Part shown: positions 1 to 6,729 of the stretch, one piece after another
How positions within the stretch are numbered: the stretch's first letter is position 1
Layout of the letters: the number at the start of each line of letters is the position of its first letter
From: Planctomycetota bacterium
GTDB lineage: Bacteria; Planctomycetota; Planctomycetia; Pirellulales; Lacipirellulaceae
Direction: 5' to 3'
Assembly (NCBI GenBank): GCA_013151315.1
Contig: JAADIN010000192.1
Location: 1-10,417, forward strand
DNA: 10,417 nt
Notes under the pieces: model-generated
The model's database searches: none
What the model saw: only the letters and a program-made list of their open reading frames with translations
What the model was told of the DNA's origin: nothing
Position numbers and translations under genes: made by a program

Positions 1-977
1 ACCTGACTGCTCTCCATCGAGCCATCCGCAAAATAACTACGTAGACCCTCCGAGTAGATAAGAATGGGCGTCAACAGGTTATTGAAATCGTGAGCAATCC
101 CGCTGGCGAGCACCGCAATCGATTCCAGCCGTTGTGCCTCACGCATGCGTGCTTCCGCTTCGCGCTGCTCGGTCACGTCGCGGCCAATCGATTGGATTTC
201 ACGCAGCGTCCCCGAATCGTCGAAAATGGCCCGATCGAGCCATTCGTTCAGCGCAAGTTTTCCGTCTGGCCTTAAAACGCGATGCTCATAAAAATTGACC
301 GGATTTTCAGGCGTAAGCTTGGCAAAACTTTCCCTAATTTTCTTCCGATCTCGAGGAGGGATTTGTTCCCAAATTTTGGTTCCGATCAATTCGTCTCGCG
401 ACTTCTCGTGGTAATTGCAGTAGGCATCGTTCACAAAGAGGCGGGTGCCATCAGGTCGACAACGAGAAATCAAATCGGTCAGATCTTCCACCACGCTACG
501 ATAAAGTTGTTCGCTCTTCTTCAGCTTCTTCTCAAACGCAACGCGCTCAGTGACATCGGTCAGCAATGCAAGCATCGAATGTTCGTCATCTTGTTTGACG
601 AAACTCAGCGCGATTTCGACAGGAAATTCGCTGCCGTCTTTCCTTTGCCCGGTAAAGTAGCGAGCCCTCCCCACTTCGCTCGACGAACGCGACAACGTGC
701 CGTCATGAATCTCGAGCGTGTCATCACGCAAGCCGTCGGGAATGAGCTTCTCGAAAGGGGTTCCTAGCAGCTCCTCACGCGGATAGCCAAATACCTTTTC
801 CACAAGTGTATTGACCAACGTGATTTGCCCCGATTCGTTGACGGCAATCACTCCTTGAGCCGCAGATTCCAGCAAGGCCGACAAGATCGCGTTGTGCTGC
901 TGGAGCTGTTTACGGCTCTCGCGCAGCCGCTCAAGATCGGCCTGCAACTCGCCAGTTGAATTTTCATGGGTCGACAT
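1..977 (-). CDS. PAS-PAS sensor histidine kinase, C-terminal part missing (runs off left edge)
   Basis: Reading the minus strand from the ATG at 977 gives 325 uninterrupted residues to the window edge. Residues 1-30 look like a short coiled coil (ELQADLERLRESRKQLQQ). Two PAS domains follow, at about 30-145 (with GVIAVNESGQITLVN and the PAC-like RKDGSEFPVEIAL) and 157-270 (PDGTRLFVNDAY, then FYEHRVLRPDGK). Each ends in the usual D-V-T-E-x-R/Q linker. The sequence then enters a HisKA-type H-box, GIAHDFNNLLTPIL, with the presumed phosphorylated histidine at residue 296. The ATPase domain, and any receiver domain, would lie beyond position 1. No signal peptide or membrane segment is visible, so it is probably a cytoplasmic sensor; its ligand is unknown. 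A GGAG lies 11 nt before the start. The gene is divergent from trpC. Family assignment is secure; the exact start is likely but not certain. Confidence 0.93.
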   Translation of the reverse strand, partial: MSTHENSTGELQADLERLRESRKQLQQHNAILSALLESAAQGVIAVNESGQITLVNTLVEKVFGYPREELLGTPFEKLIPDGLRDDTLEIHDGTLSRSSSEVGRARYFTGQRKDGSEFPVEIALSFVKQDDEHSMLALLTDVTERVAFEKKLKKSEQLYRSVVEDLTDLISRCRPDGTRLFVNDAYCNYHEKSRDELIGTKIWEQIPPRDRKKIRESFAKLTPENPVNFYEHRVLRPDGKLALNEWLDRAIFDDSGTLREIQSIGRDVTEQREAEARMREAQRLESIAVLASGIAHDFNNLLTPILIYSEGLRSYFADGSMESSQ

Positions 978-1018
978 CGAAAGAGCTACTCCACCCCCGC
1001 TTACGAAAAGCCCAGTAA

Positions 1019-1130
1019 TCTTCAAGTCTTACAATCTTGGTGAGCCGCAAGGCGCTAGCCTCGGGTTTTAGAGCAGGTCACCCGACGCTAGCGCGTTGCG
1101 GCTCACATAACCCCGATTTCGACTTGAAGA
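1019..1130. repeat. Two-unit inverted repeat (REP/BIME-like) in the divergent gap
   Basis: A 27-nt unit at 1040-1066 (begins GTGAGCCGCAA) recurs inverted at 1080-1106 (ends TTGCGGCTCAC) with a 13-nt spacer; 25 of 27 positions match. An outer perfect 10-bp pair, tcttcaagtc at 1019-1028 and gacttgaaga at 1121-1130, brackets it. Each unit contains its own 4-bp-stem hairpin around a TAGC/GCTA tetraloop (1050-1061 and 1085-1096). It lies in the non-coding gap between two divergent starts, so it is not a simple terminator for either gene. The arrangement resembles a paired REP element; that it is dispersed in the genome is an inference. Confidence 0.75.
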
Positions 1131-1244
1131 CGCACTCGTGAAGGAACCGATTCTACTGGCTCAGGGCGTAGCCGAACAGCATCGATACGGGGAGCCGCTT
1201 TTTGCCCCGTGTGAAAAACCGAACGACCCTGCTAGAATTGCCGT

Positions 1245-2030
1245 ATGGCAGCTACTATTTTAGATAAAATCGTCGCCACGAAACGCCGTGAGATCGACCT
1301 GGCACGTAAAAACGTCGCCGAAGACTGCCTGCGATCTCAGTTGCCCAACAGTCCCCCAACGCGCGACTTCTTTCGAGCCCTCGAGGGGCCGGGGCCCATT
1401 CGGCTGATCGCCGAGGTCAAGAAGGCAAGCCCCTCGGCTGGCGTGATTCGTCAGGATTTCGACCCCGTCGCCATCGCCCAGACCTATGCCGCACACGGAG
1501 CAGCCTGCATTAGCGTCTTGACCGACGAGTCCTACTTTCAAGGCAGCTTGGATTATCTTCGCGCCGTGCGCAACGCTGTCGAAGTGCCCGTGCTGCGCAA
1601 AGATTTCATTATTGATAGCTACCAACTACTCGAAGCCCGAGTGGCAGGTGCCGACGCGGTCCTGCTTATCGCCGAGTGTCTCGACGACTGCAATCTGAGA
1701 AAACTGTTCAACGAGACAGTCGACCTAGGCATGACGCCGCTGGTCGAGCTCTACGATCCCGCGAATCTACCGCGAGTCCTCGAAGCAGGCGCGACGCTCA
1801 TCGGCGTCAACAATCGAAACCTGCACACGTTTGAGGTCGATCTGGAGCACACGATCCAAATGCGTCGCGAGATCCCCGACACGTGTGTGTTAGTTGGAGA
1901 GAGCGGCATCAAAACCCGCGCAGATGCCCTCCGACTCGAGGCCGCTGGCGTCGACGCGATACTCGTCGGCGAGTCGCTCATGCGCGAAGCAGACATCGCA
2001 GGGGCCGTTGACATGCTACTGGGACATTGA
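1245..2030 (+). CDS. trpC: Indole-3-glycerol phosphate synthase (TrpC)
   Basis: This enzyme closes and decarboxylates CdRP (1-(2-carboxyphenylamino)-1-deoxyribulose 5-phosphate) to indole-3-glycerol phosphate, the fourth step from chorismate to tryptophan. The 261-aa length matches a monofunctional TIM-barrel TrpC. Family signatures appear in order: IAEVKKASPS (55-64, with E57 and K59), VLRKDF (116-121, catalytic K119), VELYD (167-171, E168), GVNNRNL (187-193, N189), VGESGI (217-222, E219/S220) and the phosphate-binding AILVGESLM (238-246). All expected active-site positions are present. No clear Shine-Dalgarno precedes the ATG, but the conserved N-terminal start MAATILDKIVATKRREI fits the family. 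It stands alone: no trpD, trpF or trpB neighbour is visible, and the next gene converges on it. Identification is very secure. Confidence 0.98.
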   Translation: MAATILDKIVATKRREIDLARKNVAEDCLRSQLPNSPPTRDFFRALEGPGPIRLIAEVKKASPSAGVIRQDFDPVAIAQTYAAHGAACISVLTDESYFQGSLDYLRAVRNAVEVPVLRKDFIIDSYQLLEARVAGADAVLLIAECLDDCNLRKLFNETVDLGMTPLVELYDPANLPRVLEAGATLIGVNNRNLHTFEVDLEHTIQMRREIPDTCVLVGESGIKTRADALRLEAAGVDAILVGESLMREADIAGAVDMLLGH

Positions 2031-2053
2031 CCGTTAGCAAGGCCCGTCTCGCC

Positions 2054-2089
2054 CCCAAAGCCGAGGGGTTGCAACCCCTCGGCTTTGGG
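2054..2089. repeat. Perfect 36-bp palindrome between convergent genes
   Basis: The left half is cccaaagccgaggggttg and the right half its exact complement, with no loop. It sits 23 bp after the trpC stop and 26 bp before the end of the convergent PEP-CTERM gene. That position fits a bidirectional transcription stop, but there is no T-run on either side. An 8-bp direct repeat, ccgtctcg, flanks it at 2044-2051 and 2092-2099. The central 14 bp ggggttgcaacccc recur in the palindrome at 6730-6753. Confidence 0.85.
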
Positions 2090-2115
2090 CACCGTCTCGT
2101 AATTTCTAAGCGACT

Positions 2116-2856
2116 CTAAAACTCCAAGCGACGACGTCTCAAAACACCCGCCACGGCCAATCCCGCCAGCATCAACCCGAACGTAGTCGGCTCAGGAATA
2201 CCGATCTGCACCTGCGAGAACGATTGGTCGATCGCGGTAGTACGCACGATCTGATTGGTATCCCCAGCCAGTGCAAAGATATCTTTGGTGACGCGCAACG
2301 AGGTGTAGAGTTCGTCGAAATCAACCCCATCCGAAAGTTCTTGCTCGAGCGGTCCGCCCAGCGTTGTGGCAAAGACGTTGAGCGTCTCGTTGTTTTCTTG
2401 AAAAGACTCATCAATACTTAAGAAAGAGTCCTCGCCCAAGCCAACGCCACCAGCAAATAAGTGCGCGTCGCTAATGCGCCACCCTTGATCTATCGCCTCC
2501 TGGGTTACCCCGACCGTAAATCGAAGCAATGCATCCGACGGTCCGTTACCGGGCAAGTCAATAAACGCCCCATGGAAGCTGATTCCCCAATTCCCGTCCA
2601 GATCTTGAAATCCAAGCACGTTGATATTGGCAGGATCGGGCATGTCATCGCCTGGCAGCGTGGAGTAAGAGAAATCATCGAAAATCTTATCGCCGACTAC
2701 CACCCCAACCACATCCCCGTTAAGCAAATCGCTCAGCAGTACTGAGTCAGCCCCACTTGGGTCGAGTATGACATGGGCCGCTTCGACGTGCAGCGGAAAA
2801 ATCGCCCCACACACCAAAGCCAATAAACCCATTCTTAAAAAACTACGCATAATCAT
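2116..2856 (-). CDS. PEP-CTERM sorting-domain exported protein
   Basis: A 246-aa secreted protein of unknown function. The N-terminus is a signal peptide: MIMRSFLRMG, then a hydrophobic stretch to about residue 22 and a likely cut near VEA-AH (25-28). The C-terminus is a textbook PEP-CTERM tail: IPEPTT at 220-225, a hydrophobic segment 226-239 and RRRR at 240-243. In bacteria with this signal, an exosortase is thought to cut at PEP and pass the protein to the outer surface or matrix. The middle is acidic, rich in D, G and L, with no domain I recognise. An AAGGA 9 nt upstream selects the ATG at 2856 rather than the second ATG at 2850. It converges on trpC. No exosortase is visible in the window. 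Confidence 0.9.
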   Translation of the reverse strand: MIMRSFLRMGLLALVCGAIFPLHVEAAHVILDPSGADSVLLSDLLNGDVVGVVVGDKIFDDFSYSTLPGDDMPDPANINVLGFQDLDGNWGISFHGAFIDLPGNGPSDALLRFTVGVTQEAIDQGWRISDAHLFAGGVGLGEDSFLSIDESFQENNETLNVFATTLGGPLEQELSDGVDFDELYTSLRVTKDIFALAGDTNQIVRTTAIDQSFSQVQIGIPEPTTFGLMLAGLAVAGVLRRRRLEF

Positions 2857-3072
2857 AATGAAGAATCCTTGTAAAAATTGTCACCCCAAACAAATAAACG
2901 ACGGCAAGCGAAAATCGCCTCTGTCTCCAGTTCTGCTGCCGGTTTGCTAATTCCAGCGGCCCATTCAATCGCCCTCTCCAAGGGCCCCTCCGGCAGCGTC
3001 GTCAAAATCCTTTGACAGCCACCGGCAAACTGAAGCGCAGCGTACTTGCCTCGCTATGTCTTCTTGCACTAC

Positions 3073-3098
3073 GTCTCGCAGCACTGTCTCGCAGCACT
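3073..3098. repeat. Tandem 13-bp direct repeat, two perfect copies
   Basis: The sequence gtctcgcagcact occurs at 3073-3085 and again at 3086-3098. The second copy runs into the stop codon (3097-3099) of the minus-strand small gene. It lies in the otherwise gene-free stretch 2857-3096 upstream of the PEP-CTERM gene. Two copies are too few to suggest function; slippage is the simplest source. Confidence 0.7.
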
Positions 3099-3297
3099 AC
3101 CAATTCAATCGCTTGTTCGCCCGCTGGTGGATCCCGCCCGGCTTAGCTGCTTTGCGACGCGAAGTACCCGCCGCTCGCCGATTGCTCAACCGACTGCGCG
3201 AGCTTCCACCGCGAATTTCACTTCGAAAACTCACAGGCCCCGAGGGCACTGCTTCTGTATCAAGATCTAACTCTTCGTTTTCTTTTCTATTTCTCAT
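3097..3297 (-). CDS. Small basic protein with C-terminal GIHxR...W motif (66 aa)
   Basis: I do not recognise a named family. The 66-aa product has an acidic N-terminal part (KENEELDLDTEA) and a strongly basic C-terminal half rich in R, S and K. It ends in GGIHQRANKRLNW directly before the stop. No signal peptide, membrane segment or cysteine is present. Two things argue that it is real. AGGAAAG (3306-3312) lies 8 nt before the ATG. Its last 12 residues also align without gaps to the end of another small minus-strand product at 4368-4544, and both stop right after the tryptophan. Base composition suggests nucleic-acid or ribosome binding, but that is only inference. It lies 169 bp downstream of the receiver-like gene on the same strand. 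Confidence 0.6.
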   Translation of the reverse strand: MRNRKENEELDLDTEAVPSGPVSFRSEIRGGSSRSRLSNRRAAGTSRRKAAKPGGIHQRANKRLNW

Positions 3298-3466
3298 CGA
3301 AACTACTTTCCTATTGGTTTGACAAATCGATAGCGCATGTGCCCCTTGCCTGCGACCGTCATCAATTACTGTTGAGCGACTGGCTCGCCTTTTTCCTTGC
3401 CGCCCTATTTGCCATTACCCTTGCTCCACCCTTACTCCATGGCCCTATCTCTTTATCCGTGGATCA

Positions 3467-3973
3467 TCACGAATGTCCTGTGGACTCCGAATGGCAGATG
3501 GCCTGCCTTGCCAAGGCCTTGCGCGCTTCCCGAAACACCATCTCCAATCCGGCCGGATCGGACACTTCAGGCAAATGCGTCCACACCCCCAATTGCCGGG
3601 CCCATAGTTCGTCGGCGGCACTTGTTTGCGCTACCGAAACCACCAGCAGCGACTTACTCACATCACGCGAACGGGTTGCCGCTTCTCGAAGTTTCGCGTA
3701 GCCAGGCGCGTCGGAACGGGGCAAATCAACAATCGTCAGTGGAACTTTCGTTCGAAAAACATGACGCATAAATTGCCCCACATCCGGGCAAACAATGGCT
3801 TGCCAAGCTTCGTTTTCAGCTGCGGCACGGAACAATTCCGCCCGCCGATCGGACCAGGAAGCAACCAAACATCGAAGCAAACCGGGCGGGGCTATGACGC
3901 GCCCAGGCGCCAACCTTTCGCCCTGCGGAACGGCTAGCTTCGAGGAGATTATTTCTGAGGAGGTCAATGCCAC
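3467..3973 (-). CDS. Degenerate response-regulator receiver-like protein
   Basis: A 168-aa protein with no output domain. After a 30-residue leader, the pattern of strands and helices is that of a CheY-type receiver: RCLVASW (34-40), a helix 43-57, AIVC (59-62), then LTIVDLP (79-85) with D83 at the usual phospho-acceptor strand end, LLVVSV (109-114), and GVWTHLPEV (129-137) where a receiver normally has a G-x-x-x-Y/F-x-x-K-P segment. The invariant lysine is absent and the acidic pair after strand 1 is reduced to S-D. The fold is therefore plausible but normal phosphotransfer is doubtful. The start is GTG; an in-frame TGA just upstream and GAGGTG 8 nt before it fix this choice. Neighbours on the same strand are two related small basic proteins. 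Function unknown. Confidence 0.75.
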   Translation of the reverse strand: MALTSSEIISSKLAVPQGERLAPGRVIAPPGLLRCLVASWSDRRAELFRAAAENEAWQAIVCPDVGQFMRHVFRTKVPLTIVDLPRSDAPGYAKLREAATRSRDVSKSLLVVSVAQTSAADELWARQLGVWTHLPEVSDPAGLEMVFREARKALARQAICHSESTGHS

Positions 3974-4367
3974 GATGGTTACACCTCAAGAAGTTTCAGG
4001 TTTATGTTGTTGCATAAAAACATCTGTGCCTTTTCCCATACCAAACTCTGCCGACCCGAGAATTCGCGCATCTCCACGCAGTTATTTCCCTACGGCAAAT
4101 TCTCTACCCACGCATAGCCGACTGCTTGTCAGCCAATGCGCACTCTCTACCACAGCACAACCTTCGGTCATGCCACGGATCGGGATGCGCACACGAGGAC
4201 TTCTCGCCGCGCACCTCTGTGTTGGTTCATTCTCTTTGCGCGCAAAACACCTTGTTTCCTATGCGCGCATGCTCTGTTCACCTCAGCCCTTGCTTCAGAC
4301 GACCACCTCGAAACTCATAGCTCGATGGCCCTATCGACGAAACAAGGCCAGCAGTCGCCCTTGGGGC
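3974..4367. other. 394-bp gap without a convincing gene; two GCGCGC palindromes
   Basis: The open frames here have no family signature or good start signal. The stretch contains a perfect 12-bp palindrome tttgcgcgcaaa (4235-4246) and a perfect 10-bp palindrome atgcgcgcat (4261-4270), centres 25 bp apart. They lie between the stop of the 58-aa gene and the start of the receiver-like gene. I see no clear promoter or terminator. Confidence 0.5.
3982..3987 (-). promoter_or_regulatory. Ribosome binding site fixing a GTG start
   Basis: On the minus strand GAGGTG stands 8 nt before the GTG at 3973. No in-frame ATG lies upstream before the TGA stop, so this site decides the start of the receiver-like protein. 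Confidence 0.6.
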
Positions 4368-4544
4368 TCACCATGTCATCTTGCGTTTACGACGACGGTG
4401 AATACCGTTGACCGATTGAGGCGCCTTCCCACTACGGCCATGAACAGGCCTGCGCTGCTTCGATGACTTGATTGCCACCGTGCGACGAAAAGTGTCGGAT
4501 CCATAATCGGCTTCCATCGCTTCGTACGATTGCGTGTTGCTCAT
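4368..4544 (-). CDS. Small basic protein with C-terminal GIHxR...W motif (58 aa)
   Basis: A 58-aa product that begins MSNTQSYEAMEADYGSD and ends NGIHRRRKRKMTW. It has the same layout as the 66-aa protein at 3097-3297: acidic N-terminal third, basic remainder, and a final G-I-H-[QR]-R-[AR]-[NK]-[KR]-[RK]-[LM]-[NT]-W. No signal peptide, membrane segment or cysteine is seen. The start is strongly supported: AAGGAGA at 4552-4558 lies 7 nt before the ATG. That two independent frames on one strand share a gap-free ending, each with a Shine-Dalgarno, makes chance unlikely. I know no function for it; a nucleic-acid- or ribosome-associated role fits the charge but is speculative. The gene could easily be missed by length cut-offs. 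Confidence 0.7.
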   Translation of the reverse strand: MSNTQSYEAMEADYGSDTFRRTVAIKSSKQRRPVHGRSGKAPQSVNGIHRRRKRKMTW

Positions 4545-5058
4545 TCGAACGTCTCCTTAAGTTGCGGGAACTAGCCCTAACACAACATTTCCATGGCCGA
4601 CGGCACCAACCTTCGACCACACCAACCCGCTCGCAATTCGCCATAGGCGTTTCACCAGCGAGCTCACAACAGCCGAGCAAGACATCATCAAAAGACGCCA
4701 CTCAGCCCCTATCCCTGCATGGTGCTTACACACACATGCCGATGGCTGTCTTCTAAAGCGATTGCTGTGCCCAAATGAAATCGTTCCCACCAAAAGCGAC
4801 TTAAGTTACTTCTGCAATGGGACTTACAAGATCACTCCCAGGCCCAGAGAGCCGCCTGCCCATTCACTGTTTTGGTGACAGTTTTCCGGTGCTAGCAGCG
4901 CCGGAGAGCTTCATCGCCGCCCCAAAAGGGGCATTCACCGTCTTAGGGAAAGGCCACCAAAATGGTGGGCATGGTTCTTGGTGCTACGAACCCAGGAATT
5001 GAGGTCTCCAAAGAGGAAATGCGAAGAATTTCCCGTGCGACAGATTCCCTAAGGACAT
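4545..5058. other. 514-bp gap, no convincing gene; possible decayed coding remnant at its right end
   Basis: No frame here carries a family signature. From about 4815 the DNA has small perfect hairpins: gcccc-aaaa-ggggc (4919-4932) and ccacca-aaa-tggtgg (4954-4968). A 44-codon plus-strand frame, 4962-5096, starts MVGMVLGATNPG and has protein-like composition. A different frame upstream of it (4817-5002) contains GDSFPVLAAPESF. On both strands the open frame would have to shift at about 4944 to continue, which could mean an old gene broken by an indel. This is weak evidence, so I do not call a gene or a pseudogene. Confidence 0.4.
4552..4558 (-). promoter_or_regulatory. Strong ribosome binding site of the 58-aa gene
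   Basis: AAGGAGA on the minus strand, 7 nt before the ATG at 4544. It is one of the best Shine-Dalgarno sites in the window and the main evidence that this short frame is translated. Confidence 0.7.
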
Positions 5059-6210
5059 ATGCGGTTACAATGGGCGTTGTCCCAGGACCCAAATAGAAAG
5101 TGCCAGACACTTGAGAGATTCAATACTAAATGGATTTCGCAGGAAATTTCGTCGCCGGTTGTTGTTCGAGACGCTCGAATTGATCAACCCCTTCTTGGCA
5201 GAACCCAAAGTAAGTTGAAAACACTTCAGATCGGCATCGACGAAGCGGGTTACGGGCCAAACCTCGGGCCCTTGGTGGTTGCGGCAACCGCGTGGCAGGT
5301 CGCGTTAGCGCCGTCGGCTACGACGAACGTCCCGCCAATCGACCTCTACGCTCGCCTCGCCAACATCGTTTCCATAAAACCAACCGACAACCGCATCGCA
5401 ATCGCCGACTCCAAACTCCTCTACAAACCACGGGGCGGGTTGCGGTTGCTAGAGCAGGCCGTATTGACCGGGTTGCAAACCATCCCGGATCGCTGGCAGC
5501 AACTTTGGGACGCCACGCTTGCCGATTCCGAGGGGCATCGTCACGGCTTGCCTTGGTACTCTGGCTACGACTGCCCGCTGCCGATCGATGCCAACCTGGC
5601 CGAGTTGGCCGACTTGCAAAAGAAATTCCGCTCCGCTTGCTGCGAAGCAAATGTCGAACTCGCCGACATCCGTGCCCGGGCCGTCTTTCCGCGCGAGTTC
5701 AACGATCTCACCGATCACTACGGCACCAAAGGGGCTACTCTGTCACACGTGTCGATTGGACTATTGCGGGACGTAATCTCGGAGTTTGCTGGAGGCGATT
5801 CGACGTTGCCGTCGACGCTAACGGATTGTATCCACGTCACCTTCGACAAACATGGCGGGCGCAATCGTTACGCCGAACTCCTTCAACATCATTTTCCTGA
5901 CCAAAAAATTGAAACGCTGCTCGAGAGTCGGCCGGCCAGTCGTTATCGATGGGGCCCACCGGAAGCGCGTGTCGAGGTCTGCTTCCGGACCAAGGGCGAA
6001 GCCGAGTTACCGACGGCCCTGGCCTCGATGACTGCCAAGTATCACCGCGAGTTAGCCATGCAAGCATTCAACGCCTATTGGGAAGAAAAAACCCCCGGCT
6101 TGCAGCCCACAGCCGGCTATCCCGTTGACGCCAAGCGGTTCAAAGCCGACATTGCTACAAAGCAACGGGAACTGGGAATTGACGATCGCGATCTTTGGCG
6201 AAACCGTTAG
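5059..6210 (+). CDS. RNase HII-like (RNase H fold) protein with altered DEAGYG loop
   Basis: A 383-aa product with the signature of an RNase HII-like fold. IGIDEAGYGPNLGPLVVAA (58-76) matches the RNase HII opening G-x-D-E-A-G-R-G-P-x-x-G-P, with D61 and E62. IADSKLL (115-121, D117) matches D-D-S-K. VTFDKHGGRNRY (260-271, D263) supplies a third acidic residue. SMTAKYHREL (323-332) resembles the S-I-I-A-K-V-x-R-D segment. The arginine or lysine that normally reads the ribose 2'-OH in the G-R/K-G tripeptide is tyrosine here. At over 380 aa it is much longer than usual RnhB (about 200), so it is a divergent relative whose substrate is unknown. The ATG at 5059 has AAGGA only 3 nt before it; a TTG at 5215 would start just before the conserved domain, so the first 52 residues are doubtful. 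The next gene begins 8 bp later. Confidence 0.8.
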   Translation: MRLQWALSQDPNRKCQTLERFNTKWISQEISSPVVVRDARIDQPLLGRTQSKLKTLQIGIDEAGYGPNLGPLVVAATAWQVALAPSATTNVPPIDLYARLANIVSIKPTDNRIAIADSKLLYKPRGGLRLLEQAVLTGLQTIPDRWQQLWDATLADSEGHRHGLPWYSGYDCPLPIDANLAELADLQKKFRSACCEANVELADIRARAVFPREFNDLTDHYGTKGATLSHVSIGLLRDVISEFAGGDSTLPSTLTDCIHVTFDKHGGRNRYAELLQHHFPDQKIETLLESRPASRYRWGPPEARVEVCFRTKGEAELPTALASMTAKYHRELAMQAFNAYWEEKTPGLQPTAGYPVDAKRFKADIATKQRELGIDDRDLWRNR

Positions 6211-6218
6211 GAGCACGC

Positions 6219-6707
6219 ATGTTCATCTACATCGCCCGCCATGCTTGGGCTTATGAGTTTGGCGATTCACGTTGGCCCGACGATTCGCTACGCGAGTTGG
6301 AGCCCGAGGGCGCCGAGCGCTACCTGCAGTTAGTGCAAGCCCTGGCCGAGCGAGGGTTTGCACCCGAAGTGATTGCCACGAGCCCTTACGTTCGTTGTCG
6401 ACAGACGGCCGAAATCATTGCCCGGGCTACCGAACATGACCCCGAGATCATCTCGATCGATGCCCTCGCGCCGGGCAGCGATTTCAATGCCCTTTGCCAA
6501 TGGTCAAAGCAGACGGGCTACGACAAAATCTGCTGGGTTGGCCACGCGCCCGATGTGGGCATCATGACCGCCGCCCTGGTCGGCGACCAACACGCCAACA
6601 TCCGTTTCGCCAAGGGCACCGTTGCCGCAGTGCGCTTCGACTCCGACATCGCTTACGGTGCCGGCGAACTCCATTGGCTCACTACCGCCAAGTCGCTCGG
6701 TTTGTGA
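6219..6707 (+). CDS. SixA-like histidine phosphatase
   Basis: A 162-aa single-domain member of the histidine phosphatase (phosphoglycerate-mutase-like) superfamily, close in size to SixA, which removes phosphate from phosphohistidine. R7-H8 in MFIYIARHAWAYEF is the nucleophile motif, here RHA instead of the more common RHG. ATSPYVRCRQTAEII (53-67) is the usual S-P-x-x-R-x-x-Q-T-A block, and WVGHAPDVG (106-114) carries the second histidine, H109. The ATG at 6219 was chosen because AGGAG ends 5 nt upstream and overlaps the stop codon of the preceding gene; a TTG at 6195 would overlap that gene. The 8-bp gap implies one transcript with the RNase HII-like gene. Whether the substrate is a phosphoprotein or a small molecule cannot be told. 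Confidence 0.88.
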   Translation: MFIYIARHAWAYEFGDSRWPDDSLRELEPEGAERYLQLVQALAERGFAPEVIATSPYVRCRQTAEIIARATEHDPEIISIDALAPGSDFNALCQWSKQTGYDKICWVGHAPDVGIMTAALVGDQHANIRFAKGTVAAVRFDSDIAYGAGELHWLTTAKSLGL

Positions 6708-6729
6708 TACAATTCAACCCGCAGAAAAA

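Noticed and set aside
1233..1238. tagaat as a -10 box for trpC
   Set aside because: It lies only 6 nt before the ATG and no matching -35 is seen at a normal distance.
3316..3466. Short minus-strand frames between the receiver-like gene and the 66-aa gene
   Set aside because: The best has about 17 codons, no clear ribosome binding site and no likeness to the small-protein family.
3967..4011. A 14-codon plus-strand frame with a perfect gaggaggt ahead of its ATG
   Set aside because: The ribosome-binding-like bases are the complement of the start region of the minus-strand receiver-like gene, and the peptide has no support.
3795..4466. A 223-codon plus-strand frame
   Set aside because: Low-complexity composition, no motif, and it overlaps the better supported minus-strand receiver-like and 58-aa genes.
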